This document shows positions 1-11,779 of a DNA stretch of 64,000 nt, piece after piece. The position numbers and the translations under genes are program-made. The notes under the pieces were generated by a model, which had not been told where the DNA came from, made no database searches, and saw only the letters and a program-made list of their open reading frames with translations. The stretch is from NCBI GenBank assembly GCA_900618795.1, contig UYJD01000001.1, positions 2,498,823 through 2,562,822 on the forward strand, read 5' to 3'. This DNA is from Cyanodermella asteris. Its lineage: Eukaryota; Ascomycota; Lecanoromycetes; Ostropales; Stictidaceae. The first letter of the stretch is position 1, and every line of letters starts with the position of its first letter.

Positions 1-1108
1 CGTGATGTTTGCAAGATGCAGAGATAAAGACGACCAATCTGATGCATACAGCATGCGTGTCTGAGAAACCACTCGCCAGCAAAAAGCTCCGCAAACCTAG
101 CATGCTTGTCCCAAGATGTCGCAGGAGCGTGTCCAACCGTATGGAACGAGGACACAAAAGTCACAGATCGGTTCACATGCATAGTCATAGTGAGCCACCA
201 GAATGTAGTTTGCATCGAAAATCTCATCAATTAATTCGTTGCGGAGCACACATTGCGTGTGCCTTGTTCATAACTGTATCCAGAGCCAAAACTGGCCCAA
301 CATGCATTTCTATACAGCATCCATAGCAATTCGTAGTCGCAGGCATATATAGCGAGCGTGGGTATATCCATCAAATCAATGTCCAAATTTCCAAAAAAAA
401 ACCCTTGACGCCCAGTTTGTCGCAGAGAGACAGACCATGTATAAAATTCGTGCCACCAAACAGCAGGTCACAAGGGGTATCTTGCGTGCAAAGAACCAAG
501 GCGGCGGATGAAATCGCCTCTCCAAACACACGGACGCGGAAAGGTCCGCGAGCATGCTTGGTGAAAGTCGTGGCTGTGGTTGTGGCTGTGGAAGTCGGCG
601 ACAGGAGATGGAAAAGGAGGGTCGTGCATTGGCTTCCACTCCACATCGCGTCGCAAAAAGACGGCAGAAGACCTGGAAGCTCGGGCGGAGACAGCTCACA
701 GGTCGTGCTGTTGCTCTTCGAAAGCTCCACTTTTGCTTTGGCGAAATATGATGCGGATGAGGCGCCAATGAGGAGCAGAGAGGTCGTGCGCGGGCCAGCA
801 TTGCTGCGTCACGAGCACATGCTGGGGGAAGGCGCCGACGGGAGCGATGCTTTGGTTGCGTTGTGTCTGTTACTTCAGCCGCCAAGACACGGCTTTTTAT
901 CCGGTCGCGCTCTCTTCTTCGGCCAAGCCAATGCCGACCGGCTCGCGGTGTCAGCGAAGTCGAAGCAGCAGCAGCGGTACGACAGAACAGGAATTGTTCT
1001 CGTCAAGTGTTCCGCTACACCTTCATCGCCGAAAAGGCGACCTTGTGCATTCTGTAGAGACTGTCGTTGCTCGAGGTCGCCGTACCATCGGATTCATTGA
1101 GTCAAAGT
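1..1108. other. Gene-free left edge
   Basis: No open frame here has recognisable domains or codon use that convinces me. Overlapping frames of 100-230 codons on both strands are low-complexity, rich in Arg, Ser and Val, and shadow one another. The right part is probably the 3' untranslated region of the C2H2 gene on the minus strand. A run of nine A followed by three C lies near 392-403. Confidence 0.5.
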
Positions 1109-2254
1109 TCAGTCGCGGCCACTGGTCCAGCTTCCGTCGGGGCTGTTCCCCTCGCCCTCGCCCTCGTGTTCGTTATCCTCGTCCTCCTCGCGCATGTTGT
1201 TTTCGCCATCCTTGCCTGCGCCACTGCCGTCGTTCTTGTGAACCTTGCGGTGGCGGCGGAGGTTGCTCACAACGCTGAAGTTGCGGCCGCAGCCAGGCAC
1301 CTCACACTGGAATGGCTTCTCACCAGTGTGGCTGTACATGTGCGTCTGTAAAGACGACGGGCGAGTGAAGCGCTTGTCGCAGATCTTGCACTTGTGCTTT
1401 TTCTGTGCACTAGCACTGACCTTACTGTTGAAGCTACCCATCATTGATGATGGAGCTGGAGGCATGTGACTAGCGATGCCAGCTGCGGATGTGAGAGCAA
1501 GTCCACCGGGCATCAGCGCAGATGGTCGAGGAAGCGTCCTCGAGTGGGAAAGACCATCGACAGATTCCGACGCAGAGGAGTAATCAGTTGCTGAGCCGTC
1601 GACGGAGCCAGCGTAGCCGTAGTGTCCGCCATAGCCCGAGGCTGATGAGATGGACGAGTGCGTGCTGTGAGCGCCTGGAAAGCCGTAGCTGTCCATGCCA
1701 CCGCGATCATTGCGGCCGTATATGTTGCGCGGTGTGATGTCGTTGTGTGCCATGGCAACCATGCCCCGAGAGGCCTCAATCGCGTCGCCGAAGCTGCTGT
1801 GCGACTGCGGGAAGCTGGATCCTGCCGAAGAGGTGTTCGATGGTCGTCGACCCTGCTGGTCCTGCTGCTGAGAAGCGAGGGAGTGTGCGTAGCTGTTAAT
1901 GGGAGCGTATGAACCGCTGGTGGGCGCGTACGTCGCTGGATGGCTAGTAGCACTGCTGTAGCCAGAGTCGTAACCGGAATGAGGGGTGGCATTCGTCATC
2001 TCAGGCTGGCTGTAGACGGGATATGAGGTAGGGGCTGAAGATGTCGGCATGCTGCTGTAGGGCATGGCTATGGAAGTGGGCTTCGGCTGCTTGTAGTCGT
2101 AGCCATTGCTGGTGGGCGCGGCGAAGCCACCCTGACTAGGCCCCGAGGTCCAGGGGTTGTTGAACTGAGGTGTTGGGTTGGGATAATGCATCTGATCGTA
2201 GGCCATGGAGGCACCCATAGGATGTCTCTGCTGGTTGTCAATGGCCATCGTCAT
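1109..2254 (-). CDS. C2H2 zinc-finger transcription factor, FlbC-like
   Basis: Single-exon frame of 381 codons from an ATG at 2254. The first 280 residues are low-complexity (Ser, Tyr, Gly, Pro, Gln), as in fungal regulators. Two adjacent classical C2H2 fingers occupy about residues 289-338: CKIC with HMYSH, a TGEKPF linker, then CEVPGC with HRKVH. The tail is acidic (EEDEDNEHEGEGEG). A finger pair with the core TRPSSLQTHMYSHTGEKP near the C-terminus matches, from memory, the FlbC family, which activates asexual development in Aspergillus. Length (about 350-400) and architecture also fit. The finger call is certain; the FlbC assignment is inference. It would act in the nucleus binding DNA. 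Upstream lies a long leader region with simple repeats and no clear upstream exon. Confidence 0.85.
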   Translation of the reverse strand: MTMAIDNQQRHPMGASMAYDQMHYPNPTPQFNNPWTSGPSQGGFAAPTSNGYDYKQPKPTSIAMPYSSMPTSSAPTSYPVYSQPEMTNATPHSGYDSGYSSATSHPATYAPTSGSYAPINSYAHSLASQQQDQQGRRPSNTSSAGSSFPQSHSSFGDAIEASRGMVAMAHNDITPRNIYGRNDRGGMDSYGFPGAHSTHSSISSASGYGGHYGYAGSVDGSATDYSSASESVDGLSHSRTLPRPSALMPGGLALTSAAGIASHMPPAPSSMMGSFNSKVSASAQKKHKCKICDKRFTRPSSLQTHMYSHTGEKPFQCEVPGCGRNFSVVSNLRRHRKVHKNDGSGAGKDGENNMREEDEDNEHEGEGEGNSPDGSWTSGRD

Positions 2255-2719
2255 ATCTGTACGCAGCGAGAATGTGCGCGGCGCAGTGGTCAGAATGTCT
2301 TCAGGTAGGGGCGTTTGAGGTAAGAATGCGCGGCGCTGGTGTGCGTCGTGGCGGTTGTTGATGTCGCGCTGGCGATGGACACATTCAATGGCAACTGTAG
2401 GTAGTGGTGGTGATGGTAGGCAGTCCGGGTGGGATAGACTTGCAGTGCTGATCGAAAGGGAGATCGACTGTCGACAAAGAGACGATCAGACAAGATAGGA
2501 AGTGAGACGAAACAAGACAGGCGAAAGGTGCGAAGAAGGGCGAGACGGCGGATATAGATATGGCAGAAGGAGGTCAGTGAGGTTGGTACGATACAGGTCG
2601 CCTTTGGGTACCGAAACGTAGCGTACGGCATGAGCAGTGGACGGTGGACCCTTTTGCACCTTCCCATCCCTGGCCGACTGTCCCTCGGCGGGCGCAGGCT
2701 GCGACGTTGGGGGAAAGCG

Positions 2720-2789
2720 TGGTTCAGGTTCGGGCTCAAGCTCAGGTTCAGGTTCAGGTTTAGACAACTGACAACTGACAACCGACAAG
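2720..2789. repeat. Short tandem hexamer and heptamer repeats
   Basis: An imperfect CAGGTT hexamer array (about 2720-2762) runs directly into an imperfect ACAACTG heptamer array (about 2764-2789). They lie in the leader side of the C2H2 regulator gene. Confidence 0.7.
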
Positions 2790-3199
2790 CGGCCGGCCGC
2801 ACTGGCCCACAGCGGTGCAGAGGTACGGTACAGTGACAGTACCAATTAGAGAGGAGGCGAACAGAATCTCGAGAGCCGACGGCGCTCGTCCCCCCGTTGG
2901 AGATGGCCGGCCTATGAGAGGCCGGCCCTGTCGTCCCCTGGCATCGCCCGCACACACCGTCTGCTGCGAAGCATCGCGTCGGTGGCGTCGAGGGCTTGAC
3001 CGCAAGGGGAATGGCGCCTTTCTCATCTCACTGCTCCCCATCTCTGCGCCTGCCACCCGCTAGCTTCGCTCGGCCGGCTCGCCTGCTTCCTCTGACAGCA
3101 GGCGCTCCCCACCATCAGCCATGCATCCACCAGTGAGCAAGTGGACACGGCACTCGACCACTCGTCTTGCAGCATTCTGTACTCACCCCATCCAGCATC

Positions 3200-3260
3200 C
3201 CCATCCCATCCCATCCCATCCCATCCCATCCCATCCCATCCCATTCCATTCCATTCCATC
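3200..3260. repeat. CCATC/CCATT pentanucleotide microsatellite
   Basis: About eight copies of CCATC are followed by about four copies of CCATT. The switch from one unit to the other is abrupt, as expected when a point mutation spreads by slippage. Confidence 0.9.
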
Positions 3261-3846
3261 AGACCTCCCCGTCCCATGCCGCCGAAGACTGGCAGCGACC
3301 TGCCCACCTCCCTCCACGTAGCCTGTTCGAGCCTAATCTGCCGCCCTCTGCAGCACGACTACAGCGCACTGTGTAGTTGTAGTGTAATTGACTGCAACGG
3401 CCGGGGCGATCCACCCTTGTTCAACCCTTGCGACATGCCCTCGTTTCAGTGCGACCTTCTTCTAGCAATGCCCGACGTCATTTCTCACCACTGCTGAACC
3501 CTTCAGCACCACCTCACCCTCACCCTGACCCTGCACTACCTTACATACTCACCACACTACATTGCACCCGCTCCAAACCACGCCATACCATACCATACCA
3601 ATGGCATGCCTTCCAAAACAACGCAACACGAGCACCTCGCTCCCCGATGGCCGAAGCCAAGAGCTCGTATGATCATACATCGTCACCTCTCCGCTTTGCA
3701 CCCTTCAAAGTCCTGAGCCCTCCACGACAACTGAACCTGTTGTTCGTAGTCTCCATCTTCACAGCACCCTGATTCATGCCCAACAGGCGTAATTGCAAGG
3801 GTCGCTCCTTCGGGGAACCATTTGCCTTCAAGCCTCGTGAATCTTA

Positions 3847-4555
3847 TCATCCTGACAGCATCTCAGCCGGCTTGGCCATTGCGGCTGTGCCAACAGCGCT
3901 CTCTTCTGCGAACCTTACCATACCGCCCTCAGGCCTTTCTTCAGGCCGTCGATGCTCATCGATTCGAATAGCCATCGGTCCGTCGGAGCCACTTTGTTCC
4001 TCATACTTGGTCTTCGAGATCATGTCGGTGCGTCCTCGGCTTGATATCGTGTCAAGGTGACCTGCTAGAGCAGACAACGTAACTCTGGCTGACATGACAA
4101 CTCTATAAGTTGAGCCACTGGAATGTGGCGACGTCCGGGAGCTGCCAGACGCCACCTGAAGTCAGCTTCCGAGGTGGAAGAGGCTGGACAATACTGACTG
4201 TACTGTACCCTCCTCCGTTCCCTAGTGACAGCATAACTACAGCCAGATTTCTCGCCAGCATGACATCTTAATGGAGCGACCCGAAACAATACGTTGGGCC
4301 GACTAACATCCATTGCAAGCTCAAGACGCAGCAAGTGCGCAGTGACTTACAACTGTGCGCCATTTCCTTTGTCGCAAGTTCAAGCATGACCGCGTGTGGA
4401 GTCTGAGACATCATCTCCACAATTTCCGCCCACAAAGTGGCGTTCTTTCCAAAGCGCCATCTTGACAATGCCCTGGTAATTATGGCGCTTGTCACTCGTG
4501 GATGCTTTCAAGCCATCCTCACCACCTTACGAGCCGAAGCTGCTTCTTCAGGCAT
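3847..4555 (-). CDS. Possible small spliced gene (weak)
   Basis: Two minus-strand segments look coding. Segment one ends at 4351 and includes ITRALSRWRFGKNATLWAEI and MSQTPHAVMLELATKEMAHS. Segment two (4061-3847) includes DMISKTKYEEQSGSDGPMAI with strongly coding-like GAG and AAG use and a stop at 3847. A good donor (GTAAGT at 4350) and acceptor (CTAGCAG ending at 4062) join them in phase, giving a 289-base intron, long for this genome. The start is unclear: an ATG at 4555 would need a further, very short intron. I recognise no family. It may be a real small gene, an old fragment or chance. Confidence 0.28.
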
Positions 4556-7500
4556 GGCGCCAAAGCCACGGCCACAAACAGCCAGATCCTCTTACTCGAA
4601 TTCGCCGGATGAGCTCGTTTCGTCCAGCTGCATCGTCCCTGATCGAACGTCCTGTTACTGACCTTCCCGCAGGGCCTTGTTCCCGCTAGATGATGGCTTC
4701 TTCGGCGGCTTGTCGGCAGCACGGCTGGCTTGTAGCTTACGTGCGCCAGACGCTGCGGACAGCCATGGCTGCACGCCCTCCGTTGGCACTTGCAGGCTCA
4801 GAGATCCAGCCGAGAAGCCTCTCACATGTGAAAATGCTCGCCTGTTGCTTCCAGGAGCCGCTGACCCTGCAGAAGCCGCCGAATCCCCCGAAAACGGCAT
4901 GAAGTGGCAAATGTTCAGGGTAGAGGGCAGCAGTCACATCTTCACTATTTTCCACCAATATGCTCCATCAGTTTCCGCCTTATTTCTCGTTTGCCTGCAT
5001 CCCTGGACGCTGGCCACGAGGTGCGCGCGTGCAGAGCTTTGAAGCTGTCGCCGATCGTCGACAATCGCTGCGAACTAGCCACTGTTAAAACAGCTTCCCC
5101 GAGGCATAGATCCTGGCCATCTTGACTTCTGATCGGTCGGTTGGAAGTAAAGCACAGAAGTGGAGCGCGGGGCACGATAGCAGCAGTCATGTTCCACAGG
5201 ATCGCAGCTCCATAATCGCGTGCGGTACCATGCTGTTCTCTGATGAGCTCGTGCCTACAGTAGTTTGCGCATTCCGCACGCTGTCACGCGCAACTTGTGA
5301 TTGTTGAAGACTTGCAGGATTATTGCTGCAATTTCGTTCAGCGTTCCCGCCAATCATGGTCCGCCGCAAAATCGCAATAGACCCAAGTCATTACAATATT
5401 ATCGCACCCCTCCAAAAAGGGGTCGCCAAATTGCACTTGATGTCCCGTATCATCTCGATGCATCTCGACCACCACGAGCACGGCCACTTTTCTGGCACCG
5501 ATCATTGACTTTTGACATGCGCGGCAGCAGATTGGTGGTGCTGCGTTTGAAACAATCACGGTCGACTTCTTGTGAGCATTTGCAAATTGCCGTCAAATTG
5601 GTGCCGTCCTTGAGAGTGGTGAAACAGCCTCTCCTTGAGTTCTTGGTAAGGCTTGGTTGCGACATGGTCGCAGCCCATGACCTCTGCAGGATCGAGAAGT
5701 GCAGCTCCGCCGTATGCCGAACTCTGGCTCGTGGTGCTGCCAGCTGGGTCCTTGTCGAGCTCAGGCCAGTATCAGCACTTGCTCCAAGGTAGCTGACGAC
5801 GCTCCGGGCCCCTTCAGCGGTGTGCACGACTCGTAGTGTCGTGAGCGCGTTCATTGGGTGGCGATACGGTGGATCACGAAGGAGGCCAGTGCTGATCCAG
5901 CTGCTCTTTGGGGATGGTGAAACTTGACCTGAACTCCCGTGTCAAATCTAGTGCCCAATCCCGCTGCCGTTCCGGCGTCGCCCATCTCCCGCACTGAGGC
6001 TTTGTACCGACTCGGCCGCGCATCATTGGCTCAGATGTGCCGCTCCGATTGGGTTACGCACAGTGTCGAGGCTAAACCTCTCCGAGACACTCCCTGCAGC
6101 CATAGATCGGCCAATGACCGGTGAAGCGGGCGAGCCATGATCTATGAGCGCAGCCAGCCTATAAGGTGAGCCTGGCGAGGAGTTTGCACCGAAGTTTGGG
6201 CTCCAGAACGGATTGGGGGCGTGGACGCAGCGAATCGCGTGCTTTCCTTCTTCCTCTGCTGCCCTCGGCTGCAAGGCGTTGTAGCTGCAAAGTGCCATAC
6301 GGCGTGAACAGAGTTTCACGATAGCAGCGAAGAGGGTTCCCGGTGGTTTCGAGGATGTGGGAGACCCACAGCAACAAGTGGCCAGAGCCGGATCTGAATT
6401 GGACCAATGTCGCCGGGCTCAGAAGCGGAGCGTTGGCTGTGCGCAAGAGTGTCGAGCGAGGCAGTTAAACTCGCAGCTTGCGGTTGCATCGGTGCTTTGC
6501 AGGTGGATTATCGAGTGACGGGCACACTGAGGGTGTCTGCACTGTACGAGTAACGAGCGCAAGTGCAGCTTGTGGTCAAGCAATGATGCGGATGCACTGA
6601 CACAAGATGGAAGCATGGAGACCCGTGGACGGCGTGCGAAAAGCTTGCTTGCCGGCTCCCGGCCATCGCACGCTTTGCACCTGTCACTCGGCGAGCCTAC
6701 CTAAGTAGCAGAGTCGTTTCCCCGCTGGAAACCATCGGAATATTGGCCGTTGCACTGCTTGCACACCTGTATCGCGCATCGCACCGGAGGAGAAATGTGT
6801 CAGGTGGGTTGGTCTCGCTGTCTGTCGTCGATTCATACGAAGCATGGTACCGTCGGTCGCTTACTGGCATTGGCATCAGGCGCCAGCCACGACCCTCTGA
6901 GAATGAACTCCATCGAGATCGTTGAATCGACCTGAGATCGATACCAATCGCCCTGCATTTGCTGCCCCGAGATGGCGACCGGCGAGACAGCGACGCAGCG
7001 TTGAGACAACCTCGAAAATGCCGAAGCCACACCTCGGCTTGCGACGAGCGTGCTGGGCGTTTTGGTCAGATATCTCTATCGCTCCTTTGTCGCCGTAGCC
7101 ATCGACGTACACCAAGCATCACTGTGCTTTTGGTTCGCTCCATTGTCCCGGGGCCGTCCGTACAGCCTCCAACGCTACGTAGAGGCGCACGGCAAGCCCC
7201 TACGAAAGGCCTCTAAACACCCAACTATAGCCACGGCCACTGAACGATCCTTTGGCTTTTGACAGGGCTTGCAAGGCTTGCGGGTAAGTCGCCAGTGGCG
7301 TAAAGGACCTGCTCCCATTCGTCACGCAAAGCTCAACCGGAAGACACGGCCAGGTAAAGTTGTACTACTGCAGCCCGCTCAACTATGGACAAGCTAAGGT
7401 TCAGCCATGAAAATGCCACTTTGCTGTCTGATACCTTGATGCCGTCGGATGCGTGATATAACTGGTGGCTTACGGGAACCTCAAATCGCATGACAGCTGC

Positions 7501-8726
7501 GGCGCCATTGGATCAAAAAACTTCAACGCCAGCATAGCTCTTACTGTATCATCTTGCCCAACACCGATGGAAATTATTCGTACTGTACAGTACCAGCGAT
7601 CCAGTCATCTGTGGCCGGATGGTATCATGGGTGGTCCTTTGCTGTGCATTCACCCGGCTTCCAATAACACGAAGCTGTGTTACTACACCTCGAGTGGGAA
7701 CGCGGACGGTGGTAATCACGATTGTGTGCGCCCGTGGTCGCGATCTGAGGAATGACCCGACGCCTCCTTCGTTGTCAGGATGGCACACGACAGGCTCAGA
7801 CACGGTGAGACATTAAATGGTAAAGTCGGTGAGCGTCCTTGCGACAAAGTTCATGTCTCAAGCACCCGTGTGCGCGTCTCTTCAGTCCCAGAAACATTCC
7901 TCGGCTTTCGAGCTAGTTGCATAATTCGATTGCGTAAAGCATCTCGAGACTCGGTTTCGATGCAGCACCAGCTCAAGGGAACGCATTCCTCCCCACGTTG
8001 CGCCCGTACCTGATGTCATGCCTGTAGAAACTCGGGCATATCGACTACTTACTGTCTAGGGCGTGCAGTCCACCGTCAAAGATTATGACCGATGGTTTGA
8101 CGTCTCGACAAGCTTGACTTATCATTGAGCGATCGTCGCTGTTAATACCGCAACAAGTCTATCTGTCTCGTGCACCCCAGACTGGTCCCGCTCAGTTTGC
8201 GGGATTGGCGCGACGATCCCCAACGGCCGCCGTCGAGATCAGCCGTGTCAACAGAGATCATCGTGTCTCTGGAACACCAGCGATCGCCGTGCGCACACGA
8301 TAGATTCACAATTTGCAGCTGATATAGAGCTAGACATCTGCGAATGTTCTTCGCATGAGCTTGAATCGACAGGGCCGCGGTAGGCTTGGCGAAGAATGAA
8401 GGATACATCACGCAAATACTCTGGTTTGACCACTTTTCAACAAAATCGATCTCCTATTGTTCGTTTTCGATATCGAGCAATTCCATTGAGCCGCGTGGGA
8501 CATCTGTGGGTTGCAATACTGTAGCAAAAATGACTCGTGGCTCGAGGACATATCTCCAGGTGTCTATGTGAAGAGATGGTGCCAGTATCAGCAATAGCAA
8601 AAGAATAGCGATGGCTGAGCTCTTTTAGCGGTCTGTGGATGCCCAAGTGAAATTCCTCACACCGTAGCTGGCGCCGGACTGCGCCAACAGATCTCGGAGG
8701 ATGTTTTCCCATCGATCTGTATCATC
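4556..8726. other. Gene-poor stretch, about 4.2 kb
   Basis: I see no frame with recognisable motifs on either strand. Small frames overlap and lack coding-like codon use. The sequence is not AT-rich, so there is no visible sign of repeat-induced point mutation. A 14-base perfect palindrome lies at 7580-7593. The left end could include upstream exons of the weak candidate gene before it. Confidence 0.4.
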
Positions 8727-11157
8727 TTAGTCGACATCAGCAACTGTTGACAATTCGTACTCCGAACATTTCTTCTCATCAGCGATAATAGCTACCGAAA
8801 GTTTGACTGCGGTGGCAGACTTCACTATAGTTGTCGTGGTCTGCTCCGAAGCCCAGACAAGTTTGCTGCAGCAAAGATACTCCTTGTGTGTCAAGTGGTC
8901 GTCTGGAGGCAAATGGGCGTCTTGATCGGCGAGTCTGCGTTGCCTTAGAGCTACGTGCGATGGTGCAGAATCTTCCCCGAGTCCGGTCAGATTTTGCTGA
9001 GAGGGAAATGCATCTCCAGGAGTCTTGAGACGCTCAGAGAATGAATCAGAGCCTGGGACGCCATGAAGCGTGATTGTTGGTGTCAGCGACGAGCCCGTTT
9101 TTGGAGTTGCTTCGTAGCAAATCCGCGTCGGCCTCTCAAGACCTGATTTCGGATACTGGTCAGGAAATGCAATAGGTCCGATCTGATTCTGGCAACCTTC
9201 TTGATTTCTCTTGGCCACCGGGCGAAATGGTGGGTTCTTTATAGTAGTAGCAGAACGCTTCTGGTTTGAGAGCTTACGTATGTCTGAAACACCGTCGAGT
9301 TCAAGTCCAGCTGGGAAACTGAACTTCGGTTGCACATTATCGCTCATGGTCTCTTGCTGCTGTTGCCGCAGCCATTGCACGAGGGGTGTGTCGCGAGTAA
9401 TCGTCGGTGGCGAATCCAGCTTCGAAACTTGGTCAAATTCACGCTGGCGCTGGAGCTGTGATGTATTTGGTACAGGAGCTACTCTACTACCAGAAGGTGG
9501 AGCATGAGGCGCAATGTGTATTGCAGGCGTACTTTGTAGGAGCCATGCTGGCGATTTCTTACTCGAAGAAGGCGTTGGAGGCAGTCTGGTGGATGCAGGT
9601 GGTTTTGAAACTGGCAGGAAAGTGTCGCTGCTGGTAAGATCTGGCAGACGAGGTGTAATGGGCTTCTGCAATTGCGCGAGCGTCCAGGGATTGGTGATCA
9701 TGGGAGGAAGCCGATCATCTGTCTCGCAGATTGTAGGCGGCGATTTCTCGAAGACTTTGCCATCGTCGCAAGCCACACCATTCTCTTCGACCGATGAAGA
9801 GTCATCTTCGGGAACGAGAAGCCTCGTGCGTCGATTGGCATTCGAGGCGTTTTGGTCCGCGCTCGCCTCTCCATTGAGCAGAGCGGGATCTATCCGGCGA
9901 TTCTGGGGGCCAAGACCACTTTTCTCATCGGTAGAATGCTCTGGGATCAGGGCAGCCGGGCTGCGATTCGGAGGAGACTCTTCGCGCAAAGTTGTGGTGT
10001 CTGCTGCGTCTTCCGTCGATGTTGTTCGTGCCCGATATACTTCGCTAAACATTGTTTTGATCAAGGACAGTACCTTTGCAGGATCCACGAAGGCGACGTC
10101 GTCCTTTGCGGGCTCGACATTGACGTCGTAACTGCGCGATTAACAGTGGATAGCCAATGCGAGGAAAGGTGTGCCTGATGGGCACTGTCTGCCTGCTGCA
10201 GTCATACACTCTCTGAGAATTTTGACAACGTCCTTGCCAATGCCGCGTTTAACTGATACGGGACGACAGTCGATCGCAACATATTGGCCACAATTGGTCG
10301 GACACCAAGAGTCCGTCTCCCACAAAGTCGGGTCCGGAACGAGTGCTTCGAAAACATGATCACCAACTGAGGTGTGCGCTCCGCGTGGCCAGACTTTGGT
10401 CACACAGCCGGCGAGAAGTGTTCGTCCAAGCAGCGAAAGGGCAGTATCTGTAAGGGTGACTGGTATCTTTCTTGGCGGAGTGTAATCAAGTCCCATGTCC
10501 TCATCCTTCGAGCCCACCAGCTTGAGCTGCAGACGCACGCCTGGCCGAGCAAAACAATACGAGCGCACCAGCTCTTTCAGCCTCGCGGTGTCCTTCTTAA
10601 CGGCTCGCAATGCGCGCTTGTATCTGACAGGCACGGATTTGAGTACGTCCTGGACAAGCATGGCTGTACCGATACCCGTGGCAGCATTTTCCTGTCTGTC
10701 GGATGAGTTAGTGACGCGCATGCTCAAGTTCCAGCTTCTAAGCACACCTCATCAGACTGCCTTGACAACTGATTGTCAGCTTGCATCCCACGTTCTCGTC
10801 GCGAACTCGCGTGGTTATTACCAAGCCCTTCCCGCTGAGCTGAGCTATGCTAGCCAGTGCCTCTCCCCTGAATCCCAGCGATGCTCCTCCCAGCGCCTCC
10901 AAGTCGTTCAGAGTCCGGATCTTGCTTGTGTGGCCTCGCTTGCCGATGTACGAGCGATCTCCAGCTGGAACACCCCTGCCGTTGTCTGTGACCTTGATAG
11001 AATCGATGAGGTTAGCAGCAGCAGTAATGATGATCTTGTCTGCTCCTGCATCCAGAGCATTGTCGATGAGCTCCTTGATCAAGGATACACTGTCGGTAAC
11101 AACTTGGGCCGAGCGTAATTTGGCGGCAGCAGGGCCTGTCAATGCGGCGATAGGCAT
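8727..11157 (-). CDS. MLH2: MutL-family mismatch-repair protein, Mlh2-like, with in-frame stop
   Basis: Exon 1 runs 11157-10748, the intron 10747-10696 (GTGTGC, branch CACTAAC, CAG) and exon 2 10695-8727. The N-terminal GHKL ATPase is complete: KELIDNALDAGA (28-39), DNGRG (58-62), TSK (77-79) and GFRGEALAS (95-103). A transducer-like domain follows, then SYDVNVEPAKDDVAF, the MutL 'DVNxxPxK' motif, and about 430 disordered residues. A TAA at 10142-10140, in the same frame, separates FLALAIHC from SRSYDVNVEP. Without splicing the product stops at 321 residues; the frame then stays open for 470 more. A 54-base intron (GTGCCC...CGCGCAG) would remove the stop in phase but also delete a conserved strand. 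The family acts with Mlh1 as a MutL heterodimer in the nucleus. Similarity to fungal Mlh2/human PMS1 is stronger than to Mlh1 or yeast Pms1. No endonuclease motif is seen, as expected for Mlh2. Confidence 0.8.
10696..10747 (-). other. Intron 1 of the Mlh2-like gene
   Basis: A GTGTGC donor after codon bases AG, a CACTAAC branch site and a CCGACAG acceptor join SLM-R to QENAATGIG in phase 2. The length is 52 bases. Confidence 0.85.
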
Positions 11158-11779
11158 TGCTGCATCAGTAAAGTGTCGGACTATGATAACGAAGGGACGA
11201 AGATAATTGAGCACAGATATCCTCAATTAAACAAAATTGATTACAACAACTGAAATGTGGTCAGAGAAAAGAGGACAAGGAGAAGTATGAAACGACATGC
11301 TTCTAGACATCCGGAGCTCTCACACAGTCATCGCGCGAGCTGATATGATCTGTTTGAAAAGTGTTCACGGCGGTGTCTCGAATGGCAGGTGCCAACCAGC
11401 CGAAGCTACCGACCTGGACTTACCGAAAATACCTGACGAAGTAGGAAGTACCTACCATCTACTCACCCAGCCAGGCAAGAGACCCGAGCAGGAAGACATG
11501 AGAGCTCACCGAAGGCAAGAGCGTACCGGTGGCTGCCTGATATCATGTCATTTGCCGGCAAGAGCGATCGCAACGTGGAAGCTGAAGTTGGAGGTGAACT
11601 TTCGTCACTCAGCGAGTCCATGCGCCAGCACCATCGGGGAAGATGCCGACTCTCCCACGCCACATCAACGGAGCCTCGGCTGTTCCGCCCTCTCGACGAA
11701 CTTCAAACATCACCAAAGACGCAAAGATGTCGTTCTCCACAACATATTGCCCTTATGCTGACTCGCTCTCGCAGCAATC
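11158..11779. promoter_or_regulatory. Shared divergent promoter region
   Basis: About 620 bases between the start codons of the Mlh2-like gene (minus) and the phosphotransferase gene (plus). No clear TATA box or known operator is visible. Both 5' untranslated regions must lie here. Confidence 0.5.

Larger units (their letters stand above)
2255..3846. other. Long 5' region of the C2H2 gene, no gene seen
   Basis: Upstream region of the minus-strand C2H2 gene. It contains simple repeats (listed separately) and no frame with recognisable protein features. It is probably the promoter and a long transcribed leader, as is common for fungal developmental regulators. Confidence 0.4.

Noticed and set aside
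405-1100. 231-codon plus-strand frame at the left edge
   Set aside because: Low-complexity, overlaps similarly long frames on the minus strand; no motif.
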